Source: Bacteroidota bacterium
GTDB taxonomy: Bacteria; Bacteroidota; Bacteroidia; AKYH767-A; OLB10
Direction: 5' to 3'
DNA length: 64,000 nucleotides
NCBI GenBank assembly: GCA_023251535.1
Contig: JAHEYP010000012.1
Location: 1-64,000, forward strand
Positions 44,533-52,749 of this stretch are shown here, in pieces; position 1 is the stretch's first letter; the number at the start of each line of letters is the position of its first letter. Under the pieces are notes generated by a model. The model was not told where the DNA came from, did no database searches, and was given only the letters and a program-made list of their open reading frames with translations. The position numbers and the translations under genes are program-made.

Positions 44533-46095
44533 ATGAGTTCTACTTCAACAGCAAACGATTTTGGCATTCAAGAAATGCTTAAGCAATTGGGTATCAAGGA
44601 TATAAACAAGGGTGCATGTACTGGTACTCAGTGGTTTGATACAACCGGAGAAATTATTGAGTCTTATTCTTCTTCGGATGGTGCTTTAATCGGTAAAATT
44701 CGTCAGGCTACTGCCGACGATTACGAAACCATTATTCAAACTGCTCAGGAGGCATTTAAAAAGTGGAGAATGGTTCCTGCTCCTAAACGTGGAGAAGTAG
44801 TTCGCCAAATCGGTGATCGCTTACGTGAATATAAAGAACCTTTAGGCAAGCTTGTTTCTTATGAAATGGGTAAAATTTACCAAGAAGGTTTAGGTGAAGT
44901 TCAAGAGATGATCGATATCTGTGATTTCGCAGTTGGTCTTTCTCGTCAGTTGTATGGTGTAACAATGCCTAGTGAGCGCCCTCGCCACCGTATGTTTGAA
45001 CAATATCAACCATTAGGAGTTGTTGGTGTTATTTCTGCTTTCAATTTCCCAGTTGCTGTTTGGAGCTGGAACGCTATGTTAGCAATGGTTTGCGGTGATG
45101 TGGTTGTTTGGAAGCCTAGCTCGAAAACAATGTTATGTGCTGTTGCTGTCCATGCAATCATCGCTGATGTGTTGAAAGCTAACGATGTTCCTGAAGGTGT
45201 TTTAAACCTTGTTGCCGGCGGATCGAAATATGTTGGTGATAATTTCCTTGCCGATAAACGTGTTCCTCTAATTTCTGCTACAGGATCTACTCGTGTAGGT
45301 AAGAGAGTTGGTAAAATTGTTGGAGAACGTTTAGGTCGCTCGTTATTAGAATTAGGTGGTAACAATGCTATCATCCTTTCTGAGAAGGCAGATCTTAAAA
45401 TGGCAATGACAGCAGTGTTGTTCGGTTCTGTTGGAACTGCAGGTCAACGTTGTACTTCTACTCGTCGTTTAATTATTCATGAGTCGATTTATGATTCATT
45501 TAAAGAGAAATTGGTAAACGCTTATAAACAAATTCGTATAGGCCACCCGTTAGATGCAAAAACTTTAGTTGGACCACTAATCGATAAAGGTGCTGTTACT
45601 GATTTTACAAATGCTATTGAAAAAGCTCGCACCGAAGGTGGAAAAGTATTAGTAGGTGGTGATGTTTTATCAGGTGCAGGTTATGAAAGCGGTTGCTATG
45701 TTACTCCTTGTATCATCGAAGCACAAAATCATTATCATATCGTCCAAGAGGAAACATTCGCTCCGATTCTTTATATCATGAAGTATAGTACAATCGAAGA
45801 GGCAATCGCATTGCAAAATGATGTTCCTCAAGGATTGTCTTCTTCTATCTTCACACGTGATATGTTAGAGGCTGAAGCATTCTTATCTCCTGAAGGTTCT
45901 GATTGCGGTATCGCTAACGTGAATATCGGTACTTCAGGTGCTGAAATCGGTGGTGCATTCGGTGGTGAGAAGGAAACTGGCGGTGGACGTGAATCAGGTT
46001 CCGATGCTTGGAAAGTGTACATGCGTCGTCAAACAAATACAGTGAATTATTCTACTGAATTACCTTTGGCGCAAGGAATTAAATTCGACATTTAA
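44533..46095 (+). CDS. amaB: Alpha-aminoadipic semialdehyde dehydrogenase (ALDH7/antiquitin family)
   Basis: A 520-aa NAD-dependent dehydrogenase that oxidises alpha-aminoadipate semialdehyde in lysine catabolism. Catalytic Cys307 is in [15 protein letters not shown], and ELGGNNAII precedes it. The antiquitin-specific C-terminus is conserved almost word for word: [20 protein letters not shown], then [12 protein letters not shown] and [14 protein letters not shown]. The N-terminus has an extra 20 residues compared with the shortest members. It has its own promoter and terminator, so is monocistronic. The codon bias toward a few codons suggests good expression. Confidence 0.94.
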   Translation: MSSTSTANDFGIQEMLKQLGIKDINKGACTGTQWFDTTGEIIESYSSSDGALIGKIRQATADDYETIIQTAQEAFKKWRMVPAPKRGEVVRQIGDRLREYKEPLGKLVSYEMGKIYQEGLGEVQEMIDICDFAVGLSRQLYGVTMPSERPRHRMFEQYQPLGVVGVISAFNFPVAVWSWNAMLAMVCGDVVVWKPSSKTMLCAVAVHAIIADVLKANDVPEGVLNLVAGGSKYVGDNFLADKRVPLISATGSTRVGKRVGKIVGERLGRSLLELGGNNAIILSEKADLKMAMTAVLFGSVGTAGQRCTSTRRLIIHESIYDSFKEKLVNAYKQIRIGHPLDAKTLVGPLIDKGAVTDFTNAIEKARTEGGKVLVGGDVLSGAGYESGCYVTPCIIEAQNHYHIVQEETFAPILYIMKYSTIEEAIALQNDVPQGLSSSIFTRDMLEAEAFLSPEGSDCGIANVNIGTSGAEIGGAFGGEKETGGGRESGSDAWKVYMRRQTNTVNYSTELPLAQGIKFDI

Positions 46096-46147
46096 TAGAA
46101 CTTTTAAAACCTCGGATACTTGGTTTTATAAATCACAAATTACATTT

Positions 46148-46177
46148 AAACGGCTCGTCTTCTGATGAGCCGTTTTT
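46148..46177 (+). terminator. Rho-independent terminator of the ALDH7 gene
   Basis: AAACGGCTC(GTC) and (GAT)GAGCCGTTTTT form a stem with a TTCT loop, followed by a T-run, about 50 bases after the stop. Confidence 0.8.
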
Positions 46178-46271
46178 ATTTTAAGCGTATGTAATTACTT
46201 ACTCCCGACTAACTAATACTTCTTTGATTATAATTGCAATAATTAAAATTCAGATTGAACACGAATGAATC

Positions 46272-46309
46272 GCCTGCAAAATAGCAGGCTTGATAAAAAG
46301 GATTTATCC
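46272..46309. repeat. Small inverted repeats upstream of the GxxExxY gene
   Basis: gcctgc (46272-46277) and gcaggc (46284-46289) form a hairpin, followed by ggat/atcc (46300-46303 / 46306-46309). They lie inside the longer possible reading frame beginning at 46265. Confidence 0.5.
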
Positions 46310-46339
46310 GATTCTCATAAAAATCATAATAATTTTAAA

Positions 46340-46735
46340 ATGCAAGAACACCTTACAAGTCGAATAATTAAAGCTTACTATACTGTTTACAATAAACTGG
46401 GATACGGCTTTCTCGAAAAGGTATATGAAAATGCCTTGGTTCTTGAGTTGCGCAGAAATGGAATATCTTGTAAACCACAACAGCAAGTAAAGGTTTTCTA
46501 TTGTGATACTCAAGTAGGTTTTTACATGGCTGATATTATTGTTGAGAATTCGATTATAATTGAGATTAAAGCTGCCGAGTCATTATGCGAACAACATGAA
46601 TATCAGTTAATAAATTACTTACGTGCCACAGAAATTGAAATCGGCTTATTGCTTAACTTTGGAAAGTCGCCACAGTTAAAAAGGAAAATAGTAACTAATA
46701 AAGTGATTGAGACAATTGAAGAGAACCGCGAATAA
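46340..46735 (+). CDS. GxxExxY family protein (PD-(D/E)XK nuclease-like fold)
   Basis: A 131-aa protein from ATG 46340 (an ATG at 46265 would add 25 residues coded by palindromic sequence). The family signature GYGFLEKVYENAL is at about 22-34, and ADIIVENSIIIEIKA shows the D...ExK pattern of the PD-(D/E)XK superfamily. The conserved end NYLRATEIEIGLLLNFG is present. Function is unknown; members are scattered in Bacteroidota and behave like mobile or horizontally spread genes. It sits alone between palindromic flanks, between two catabolic genes. Confidence 0.85.
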   Translation: MQEHLTSRIIKAYYTVYNKLGYGFLEKVYENALVLELRRNGISCKPQQQVKVFYCDTQVGFYMADIIVENSIIIEIKAAESLCEQHEYQLINYLRATEIEIGLLLNFGKSPQLKRKIVTNKVIETIEENRE

Positions 46736-46752
46736 ATCCTCTTTAATCCTCT

Positions 46753-46790
46753 TTCGCCAACAGGCGAATCCTTTTAGATAGCTTGCTATC
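46753..46790. repeat. Small inverted repeats downstream of the GxxExxY gene
   Basis: ttcgcc/ggcgaa (46753-46758 / 46763-46768) and the palindrome gatagcttgctatc (46777-46790) follow the stop codon. They mirror the hairpins on the upstream side. Confidence 0.5.
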
Positions 46791-46823
46791 GGATCTGTGT
46801 TCTATTAAAATAATTACTTCGTC

Positions 46824-47831
46824 ATGCTCAAAATCGATATTCATACGCACATCATCCCCGAACATCTTCCTAATTTCAGAGAGAAATTTGGCTATGGCGG
46901 ATTTATAAGTTTAGATCATCATAAGCCTTGCTGTGCTCGTATGATGGTTGATGATAAGTTCTTCCGTGAGATTCAAGATAATTGCTGGGATCCTCAAACG
47001 CGTATTAATGAGTGTAATCATCATCATATCGATGTGCAAGTGCTAAGCACCATCCCCGTGATGTTTAGCTATTGGGCGAAGCCACAGGATGCGCTCGATG
47101 TAAGTATGTTTTTGAATGATCATATTGCTACTATCGTTAACGCCTATCCGAAAAGATTTGTTGGCTTGGGAACTATTCCTCTCCAACATCCCGATATGGC
47201 GATTAAAGAGCTCGAGCGTTGTATGAAAATTGGTTTGAAGGGAGTTCAAATTGGTTCGCATGTGAACGATTGGAACTTAAGCGCTCCTGAACTCTTTCCT
47301 GTTTTTGAGGCTGCTCAGGAATTAAATGCTTCCATCTTTGTTCACCCTTGGGATATGATGGCGAAAGATAAAATGTCGAAGTATTGGCTGCCTTGGCTAG
47401 TAGGAATGCCTGCCGAATCTTCTCTCGCAATTTGTTCAATGATCTTTGGTGGTGTGCTCGAACGTCTTCCTAATTTGAAAGTGGCTTTCGCACATGGTGG
47501 TGGTTCTTTTCCGGCTACTATCGGACGAATAGAACACGGATTTAATGTTCGCCCCGATCTTGTTGCTGTCGATAATAAAGTAAACCCTCGTGAGTATTTA
47601 AAGCGTATCTATCTCGATACTTTAGTGCACGACCCCATGATGATGGATTACCTCGTTAATTTAATGGGCGCCGATCAATTAGCTCTCGGCACCGATTATC
47701 CTTTCCCTCTTGGAGAATTAGAGCCTGGTAAACTCATCGATTCAATGCCGTACGACCTAAAAACAAAAGAGCGACTCCTTCACGGAACCGCTCTCGAATG
47801 GTTGAATATAGAGAAAGCTTATTTCTTATAA
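46824..47831 (+). CDS. 2-amino-3-carboxymuconate 6-semialdehyde decarboxylase (ACMSD)
   Basis: A 335-aa zinc amidohydrolase-superfamily decarboxylase that converts the HaaO product (ACMS) to 2-aminomuconate semialdehyde, diverting it from quinolinate and NAD. The metal ligands expected from characterised ACMSDs are present: His7 and His9 (HTH), His174 (FVHPWD), Asp291 (LGTDYPFPLGELEPGKLI) and the catalytic His224 (FAHGGGSFP). Long stretches such as STIPVMFSYWAKPQD and KYWLPWLVGMPAE are near-identical to the animal enzyme as I remember it. The 3' end overlaps the convergent DUF5777 gene by six bases. Confidence 0.95.
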   Translation: MLKIDIHTHIIPEHLPNFREKFGYGGFISLDHHKPCCARMMVDDKFFREIQDNCWDPQTRINECNHHHIDVQVLSTIPVMFSYWAKPQDALDVSMFLNDHIATIVNAYPKRFVGLGTIPLQHPDMAIKELERCMKIGLKGVQIGSHVNDWNLSAPELFPVFEAAQELNASIFVHPWDMMAKDKMSKYWLPWLVGMPAESSLAICSMIFGGVLERLPNLKVAFAHGGGSFPATIGRIEHGFNVRPDLVAVDNKVNPREYLKRIYLDTLVHDPMMMDYLVNLMGADQLALGTDYPFPLGELEPGKLIDSMPYDLKTKERLLHGTALEWLNIEKAYFL

Positions 47832-48716
47832 TTGGAATGATCTTCCAATATTAAATCCTAAACGAATGCCGGCGTTTGTCCATCGGTTATTCGTATATGG
47901 TAAATATTGACTCTCTGCTAAGCCGATCGAATTCGTTAACAATACTTGGAAAATATGTCCAGCAGTTTGAAGTTCTAATCCGATTCCCATGCTGTTGTAA
48001 TAATCGCCTCGCGAATATTTGTTAATGCGATATGAATATTCTCCTGTCACTCCGAATTTCTTGCTGAACTTAAATCGCATCGCTGCCGATACTCCGTACA
48101 TATCGTTTAAGTCGGTAATCACATCTACTTGGTTGTAGTGAACAAACCATGGAGCAATTTCTAATGAGAATTGTTCTCCGAATTTTCGTGCAATAAGTAG
48201 TTGATGCACGAATGAAAGTCGGCTGTCGAAATGCTGGAATTTATCATAACCATTGTTGTCTTTCGCAAGGTCTTTCATTCCGATGCAATACACTCCTGAA
48301 AATAGTGTCAAACTGATCGGCATTCCACTTTCTTTTGTTTGACGTAATAAGCGGTACTTTGCATATCCGTCGAACATTTTTTGATACGATGAACGACCAA
48401 GTCCAAACATTAATCGACTATTCGGACTATAATCTAATCCTAAGCGAATGCTTGCTCCTCCGTCAATTCCGTAAGAGTCATATGAACCACTGTTGATCGG
48501 ACCAAAACGGTGAGAAATAGTGAAGTCTAGAATTCTGTTTCCACTAGTTTCTACTGTTTGGAAATTTACAACTCTTGTCGTCTTAAATGTTTTGGTAACA
48601 TAAGGACCACTATCTTCTGCTTCACTTCCCCAACTCTTTGTGCTGTCGGTTTGCGCTTGTACCGATAGTATACTAACGGTACAAATAAGGGTAATATAGT
48701 ATTTTAGGCTATTCAT
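47826..48716 (-). CDS. DUF5777 family outer-membrane beta-barrel protein
   Basis: A 296-aa protein with signal peptide (ITLICTVSILSVQAQ). The mature part starts with RVVNFQTVETSGNRILDFTISHRFG, a DUF5777 hallmark, followed by amphipathic strands and the C-terminal GIRLGFNIGRSFQL. These barrels are often found with cytochrome-like or YceI-like genes, and here it follows two cytochrome-like lipoproteins, five bases after the second. The three genes probably form one operon. Function is unknown; an electron-transfer or heme-related envelope role is a guess from context. Confidence 0.85.
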   Translation of the reverse strand: MNSLKYYITLICTVSILSVQAQTDSTKSWGSEAEDSGPYVTKTFKTTRVVNFQTVETSGNRILDFTISHRFGPINSGSYDSYGIDGGASIRLGLDYSPNSRLMFGLGRSSYQKMFDGYAKYRLLRQTKESGMPISLTLFSGVYCIGMKDLAKDNNGYDKFQHFDSRLSFVHQLLIARKFGEQFSLEIAPWFVHYNQVDVITDLNDMYGVSAAMRFKFSKKFGVTGEYSYRINKYSRGDYYNSMGIGLELQTAGHIFQVLLTNSIGLAESQYLPYTNNRWTNAGIRLGFNIGRSFQL

Positions 48717-48721
48717 AAACG

Positions 48722-49126
48722 TTAGTTTTCTAATTGTCCTTGATCAATCCAATTTTGAATTACTTGGATTTGACAATCCGATAATTTTCCGCCTCCTTTA
48801 GGCATGTTACTTCCTGCATCTGGTGTTTGACGAATGTCATCCATAAATGGATAATCAGTTAATGCAACTTGCATATCAGCGTAAGTAACTAAAGGAATTC
48901 CACTCGAAGATGTTGTTCCATGACAACCTGCTGCTGATCCTCCTGTTGTTCCGCAGTTAGCATCGATGATTGTTTTAACCTTCGGATTAAAGGCAACAAC
49001 TCCCGCTGTGTCAGCACAACTTTTATCTGTTACTCCCGGATGAAGTTCTTCAACATTATCATAATAACATCCGCTTGCGGCAAATATTATAATGCTTAAT
49101 AAACTCAAATATTTTATAGTTTTCAT
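48722..49126 (-). CDS. Cytochrome c-like lipoprotein with atypical CX9CH motif
   Basis: A 134-aa lipoprotein (signal ending IIFAASGCYYDN, lipid Cys at about 20). The mature domain begins VVAFNPKVKTIIDANCG and contains a CX9CH motif (C-GTTGGSAAG-CH) in place of CXXCH. A conserved NMPKGGGKLSDCQI with a possible axial Met and IQNWIDQG complete a cytochrome-c-like pattern. Whether heme is bound is not shown. It lies between the sister lipoprotein gene (nine bases upstream) and DUF5777. Confidence 0.75.
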   Translation of the reverse strand: MKTIKYLSLLSIIIFAASGCYYDNVEELHPGVTDKSCADTAGVVAFNPKVKTIIDANCGTTGGSAAGCHGTTSSSGIPLVTYADMQVALTDYPFMDDIRQTPDAGSNMPKGGGKLSDCQIQVIQNWIDQGQLEN

Positions 49127-49135
49127 ACTCGATTT

Positions 49136-49510
49136 TTAATTGTTTTTTGCACCTTGCTCAATCCACAAATAAATGAGCTTGATGTCGGCCGCACTAACTT
49201 CCGAATAACCCGATGGCGGCATTGTTTGAAATGAACGATTCGTAATCACTCGATATAACTTACTTCGATGTGCATCACCGGCTTTTACATCGCCATACGA
49301 CATTACATCATCATATGAAGTTAATGATCCTTCATTATGTCCTCCGCCTCCATGGCATCCGCTGAAATTACAGTTAGCAGATAATATTCGCTGAACGTCA
49401 CCGCTGAATTTTACTTCCGCAACGTTCGATAAATCTGGATCTCTGGTGCATGAGCTGAACGCTGCCATCATACCGGTAAGCGCAATGGCCCAAACTAATA
49501 CTTTCTTCAT
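49136..49510 (-). CDS. Cytochrome c-like lipoprotein with CX4CH motif
   Basis: A 124-aa lipoprotein. The start ATG at 49510 is preferred over one 21 bases upstream because MKKVLVWAIALTGMMAAFSSC is a complete lipoprotein signal. The mature part has IQRILSANCNFSGCHGGGG-like sequence with CX4CH (C-NFSG-CH), a possible distal Met in TMPPSGYSEV and IYLWIEQGAKNN. This pattern recurs in Bacteroidota proteins, but covalent heme attachment through CX4CH is unproven. It is the first gene of the three-gene set ending with DUF5777, divergent from purF. Confidence 0.78.
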   Translation of the reverse strand: MKKVLVWAIALTGMMAAFSSCTRDPDLSNVAEVKFSGDVQRILSANCNFSGCHGGGGHNEGSLTSYDDVMSYGDVKAGDAHRSKLYRVITNRSFQTMPPSGYSEVSAADIKLIYLWIEQGAKNN

Positions 49511-49718
49511 ATTTCGTGCAATATCCTGCAAACCTATGGCTTTCAGGTCAATTTTCGGTGAATTTAAGGCCTAAAATGGCTGAATGCGAATTTATTGGTT
49601 TTAGTCCCGAAATCTGAGCCCCTGACCGGTAAAAGGGCCTGCTGAACGGGAATCGTTATCGGAAATCGATTTCTTCGTTTTTTTAATTTTTGATAGCTTA
49701 AATTCTTTTTCGTTATCG

Positions 49719-49726
49719 TAACTTTG
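49719..49726 (+). promoter_or_regulatory. -7 promoter element of purF (TAACTTTG)
   Basis: An exact TAnnTTTG match, 17 bases before the purF ATG. Confidence 0.6.
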
Positions 49727-49743
49727 CACCTTAGATAGATACT

Positions 49744-51645
49744 ATGAGCGACCACCTTCATCACGAGTGCGGAATTGCTATGATCCGCTTGTTGAAGCCT
49801 TTACAGTATTACCAAGATAAATACGGTACTTCTCTTTATGGCGTAAATAAGTTGTATCTCCTCATGGAGAAGCAACATAATCGCGGGCAAGATGGTGCAG
49901 GTGTGGCTTCTATCAAACTCGATGTGGCTCCCGGGAAACCGTATATCAACCGCTACCGTTCTGTCGAGAAAAACGCAATCCCTCATATTTTTGGTGTTAT
50001 CAATAGCCCTATCGAGGAGCTTCGCAAAAAATTTCCTGAAAAGTCTCAAGATCCTGAATGGCTGAAGGAGCATGCCGATTTTACTGGCGAGTTACTCCTC
50101 GGTCACCTCCGTTATGGTACTTATGGTGGAAATAATATTGAAAGTTGTCACCCTTTCCTTCGTCAAAATAATTGGATGACCCGTAACCTTGTTGTTGCCG
50201 GTAATTTTAACATGACGAATGTGGAGGAGTTGTTTAATAATCTCGTTGCCGTTGGTCAACATCCTCGCGAAAAAGCCGATACCGTTACCGTAATGGAGAA
50301 TATCGGTTATAACCTCGATGAGGAGAATGATGAGTTATACTACCGTTTTAAAAAGGAAGGGTTCACGAAGCAACAAATTAGCCCGCTAATTGCTGCTAAC
50401 CTCGATATTGCAAAAATTCTTCGCCGCTCTTCTAAGCGTTGGGATGGCGGTTATGTGATGGCCGGATTAATGGGTCATGGTGATGCCTTCGTGTTGCGCG
50501 ATCCTGCTGGTATTCGTCCGGCTTGGTATTATGCCGATGATGAAGTGGTAGTGGTTACTTCTGAACGCCCGCAAATTCAAACGGCGTTTAATGTGCCGAT
50601 GAATGCTGTGCGCGAAATTAAACCCGGACATGCCATCATCGTTAAAAAAGATGGACGTGTTTCTGAAGAGATGATTAAAGAACCTCTAGAGCGTAAATCT
50701 TGTTCGTTTGAGCGTATTTATTTCTCGCGTGGTAGCGATGCCGATATTTATAAAGAGCGTAAAGAATTAGGACGATTGTTATGTCCCGCAATTCTTGAGT
50801 CGGTCGATAAAGATCTTCGCCATACTGTTCTATCATTTATTCCTAATACCGCCGAAGTTGCTTTTTATGGTATGGTAAACGGAATGGAGGAATATTTACG
50901 TGAGGTGAAGAAGAGAAAAATTCTCGCATTAGGTGCTCATCCCGATGAGACGAAACTAGAGGAGATTTTATCGATTAAACCTCGCGCCGAAAAAATTGCT
51001 ATTAAAGATGCGAAGCTTCGTACGTTTATTACGAACGATAGCGATCGTACCGATATGGTTGCGCATGTATATGATATCACATACGGAACATTAGAACCTG
51101 GTGTCGATAATTTAGTCGTGATCGATGATTCAATCGTGAGAGGTACTACTTTGCGAAATAGTATTATTCGTATGCTCGACCGATTAAATCCGAAAAAGAT
51201 TGTCATCGTTTCTTCAGCACCACAAATTCGTTACCCCGATTGCTACGGAATCGATATGGCGAAAATCGGAGATCTTGTTGCTTTTAAAGCAGCAGTAGAA
51301 TTACTCGAAGAGAATAATCTTGAACATATTATCGATGAGGTGTATGCCGAGTGTAAAGCGTTACTCGAGAAAGATGAACATCCTGCCGAAAATGTGGTGA
51401 AGAAAATTTATGCTCCGTTTACGTATGAGCAGGTTTCTGCACGCATCGCTAAAATTGTTACTCCGAAAGAGTGTAACGCTGATGTAGAAATTATCTTCCA
51501 AACTATTGATGATCTTCATAAGGCTTGCCCGAATAACTCTGGCGATTGGTACTTTAGTGGCGATTATCCTACTCCTGGAGGGAATAGAGTTGTATGTAAA
51601 GCGTTTACTTATTTCGTAGAAGGAAGTAATGAAAGAGCTTACTAG
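49744..51645 (+). CDS. purF: Amidophosphoribosyltransferase, long Bacteroidota form
   Basis: Catalyses the first step of purine synthesis (PRPP + glutamine to phosphoribosylamine). It is 633 aa, longer than the usual 450-510. The glutaminase nucleophile is Cys9 in HHECGIAMIRLLKPL, so an eight-residue leader must be removed to free it. GQDGAGVASIKL and LLLGHLRYGTYG follow. The PRPP loop VVIDDSIVRGTTLR is at about 458-471. Extra segments lie between the glutaminase strands (PHIFGVINSPIEELRKKF) and at the C-terminus (about 540-633). Long forms of this kind are common in Bacteroidota. A separate promoter and a strong terminator make it monocistronic; purD is at 57 kb. Confidence 0.93.
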   Translation: MSDHLHHECGIAMIRLLKPLQYYQDKYGTSLYGVNKLYLLMEKQHNRGQDGAGVASIKLDVAPGKPYINRYRSVEKNAIPHIFGVINSPIEELRKKFPEKSQDPEWLKEHADFTGELLLGHLRYGTYGGNNIESCHPFLRQNNWMTRNLVVAGNFNMTNVEELFNNLVAVGQHPREKADTVTVMENIGYNLDEENDELYYRFKKEGFTKQQISPLIAANLDIAKILRRSSKRWDGGYVMAGLMGHGDAFVLRDPAGIRPAWYYADDEVVVVTSERPQIQTAFNVPMNAVREIKPGHAIIVKKDGRVSEEMIKEPLERKSCSFERIYFSRGSDADIYKERKELGRLLCPAILESVDKDLRHTVLSFIPNTAEVAFYGMVNGMEEYLREVKKRKILALGAHPDETKLEEILSIKPRAEKIAIKDAKLRTFITNDSDRTDMVAHVYDITYGTLEPGVDNLVVIDDSIVRGTTLRNSIIRMLDRLNPKKIVIVSSAPQIRYPDCYGIDMAKIGDLVAFKAAVELLEENNLEHIIDEVYAECKALLEKDEHPAENVVKKIYAPFTYEQVSARIAKIVTPKECNADVEIIFQTIDDLHKACPNNSGDWYFSGDYPTPGGNRVVCKAFTYFVEGSNERAY

Positions 51646-51658
51646 AATTTGATACAAA

Positions 51659-51694
51659 TAAAAAAAGGGACTAATTTTTTAGTCCCTTTTTTTT
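51659..51694 (+). terminator. Rho-independent terminator of purF
   Basis: AAAAAAAGGGACTAA and TTAGTCCCTTTTTTTT form a long stem with a T-rich loop and a T-run, about 15 bases after the stop. Confidence 0.85.
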
Positions 51695-51832
51695 ATACCC
51701 TTATTTTGAACAACTAAAAACCTTGCAAACGAGGCGTGGAAAATTTTCAAAACCAGATTTTACATAGCGTATATGAGGAGTTTGAAAAATCGACACAACG
51801 AAGTATCCGGGGTTTTTAGATGTTCTCTTAGT

Positions 51833-52720
51833 TTATATGCCAATTGGATGCCAAGTCGTTTTAATCTCCTGGCACGACATAATTCTATACGGTGATGCTG
51901 TTTCTTCTTTACTGTAATCTACAACGCGTTTCACATTTAATGCGGCGTTGATTTGTATCGTTTTGCGTTGCTCTTGATCAACATCTGAACAGATTATCGC
52001 ATTCACATCCATATGTGATGATGCATGTGCAATAAATTCTTTTCGGTATCCTGTAATAATATTTATTACTCCACCCGGAAGATCTGATGCATGTATTACT
52101 TCCGCAAATTCAACGGCTGTTAATGGATGCTTTTCGGCAACTACTAACGTACACGTATTACCGCCAATGATTACAGGTGCTGCATGACTCACAATTCCTA
52201 ATAGCGCTTGGTTCTGCGGACAAATTACATTTACAATTCCTGTTGGCTCAGGATATGAAAAGTTGAAGTGTGAACTTTCTACTGGATTAACTGTGCTGAA
52301 TACTTGAATGTATTTATCACTCCATCCTGCATAATAAACCAAAAGATCGATTGCTGCTTCTACTTCTGCTTTCGCGTTCGATTCTTTATATCCTTCTTTC
52401 ATCATCGTATCGATGAATTGAGCCTTGCGTCCTTCTAATGTTTCTGCAATGCGATAAAGTATTTGTGCTTTGTTATATGCCGATCGCTTGCTCCAGTCGT
52501 TTTGTGCTTTGCGATTAGATACTACCGCGTCGCGTAAGTCTTTGCGTGAACCGCGACAAACATTCGCGATTACATTTCCTGCTGCATCTTTCAATGCATA
52601 AAATCTTCCTGATTCTGTACGTGGAAATTTCCCGTCGATGTAAATCTTATAGGTCTTCTTTACATCTAATCTTTTCGATGCAGATGCACTTGTATTTTTA
52701 ATAGCTGTTTTAGTTGCCAT
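51833..52720 (-). CDS. Truncated aldehyde-dehydrogenase-like protein (pseudo-ALDH)
   Basis: A 295-aa protein matching only the N-terminal, NAD-binding part of aldehyde dehydrogenases (YKIYIDGKFPRTESGR, then PTGIVNVICPQNQALLG and SDLPGGVINIITG). It ends where the catalytic domain should begin, so the catalytic Cys, the base Glu and the oligomerisation tail are absent. The end (RIMSCQEIKTTWHPIGI) is clean and there is no frameshift or leftover sequence downstream, so it looks like a maintained short gene. It starts 29 bases after the full-length ALDH gene. The pairing resembles the catalytic plus inactive domains of ALDH16. Confidence 0.85.
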   Translation of the reverse strand: MATKTAIKNTSASASKRLDVKKTYKIYIDGKFPRTESGRFYALKDAAGNVIANVCRGSRKDLRDAVVSNRKAQNDWSKRSAYNKAQILYRIAETLEGRKAQFIDTMMKEGYKESNAKAEVEAAIDLLVYYAGWSDKYIQVFSTVNPVESSHFNFSYPEPTGIVNVICPQNQALLGIVSHAAPVIIGGNTCTLVVAEKHPLTAVEFAEVIHASDLPGGVINIITGYRKEFIAHASSHMDVNAIICSDVDQEQRKTIQINAALNVKRVVDYSKEETASPYRIMSCQEIKTTWHPIGI

Positions 52721-52749
52721 AACTTGCTGTTTTAATTCGTGAAAAGTGA

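Noticed and set aside
45006-45374. A 122-codon minus-strand frame inside the ALDH7 gene.
   Set aside because: Shadow of a highly conserved dehydrogenase; no independent evidence.
51833-52720. The short ALDH as a pseudogene.
   Set aside because: The frame is clean with normal codon use, ends without remnants of the missing half, and is tightly placed after a full ALDH gene, so a maintained short protein is more likely.
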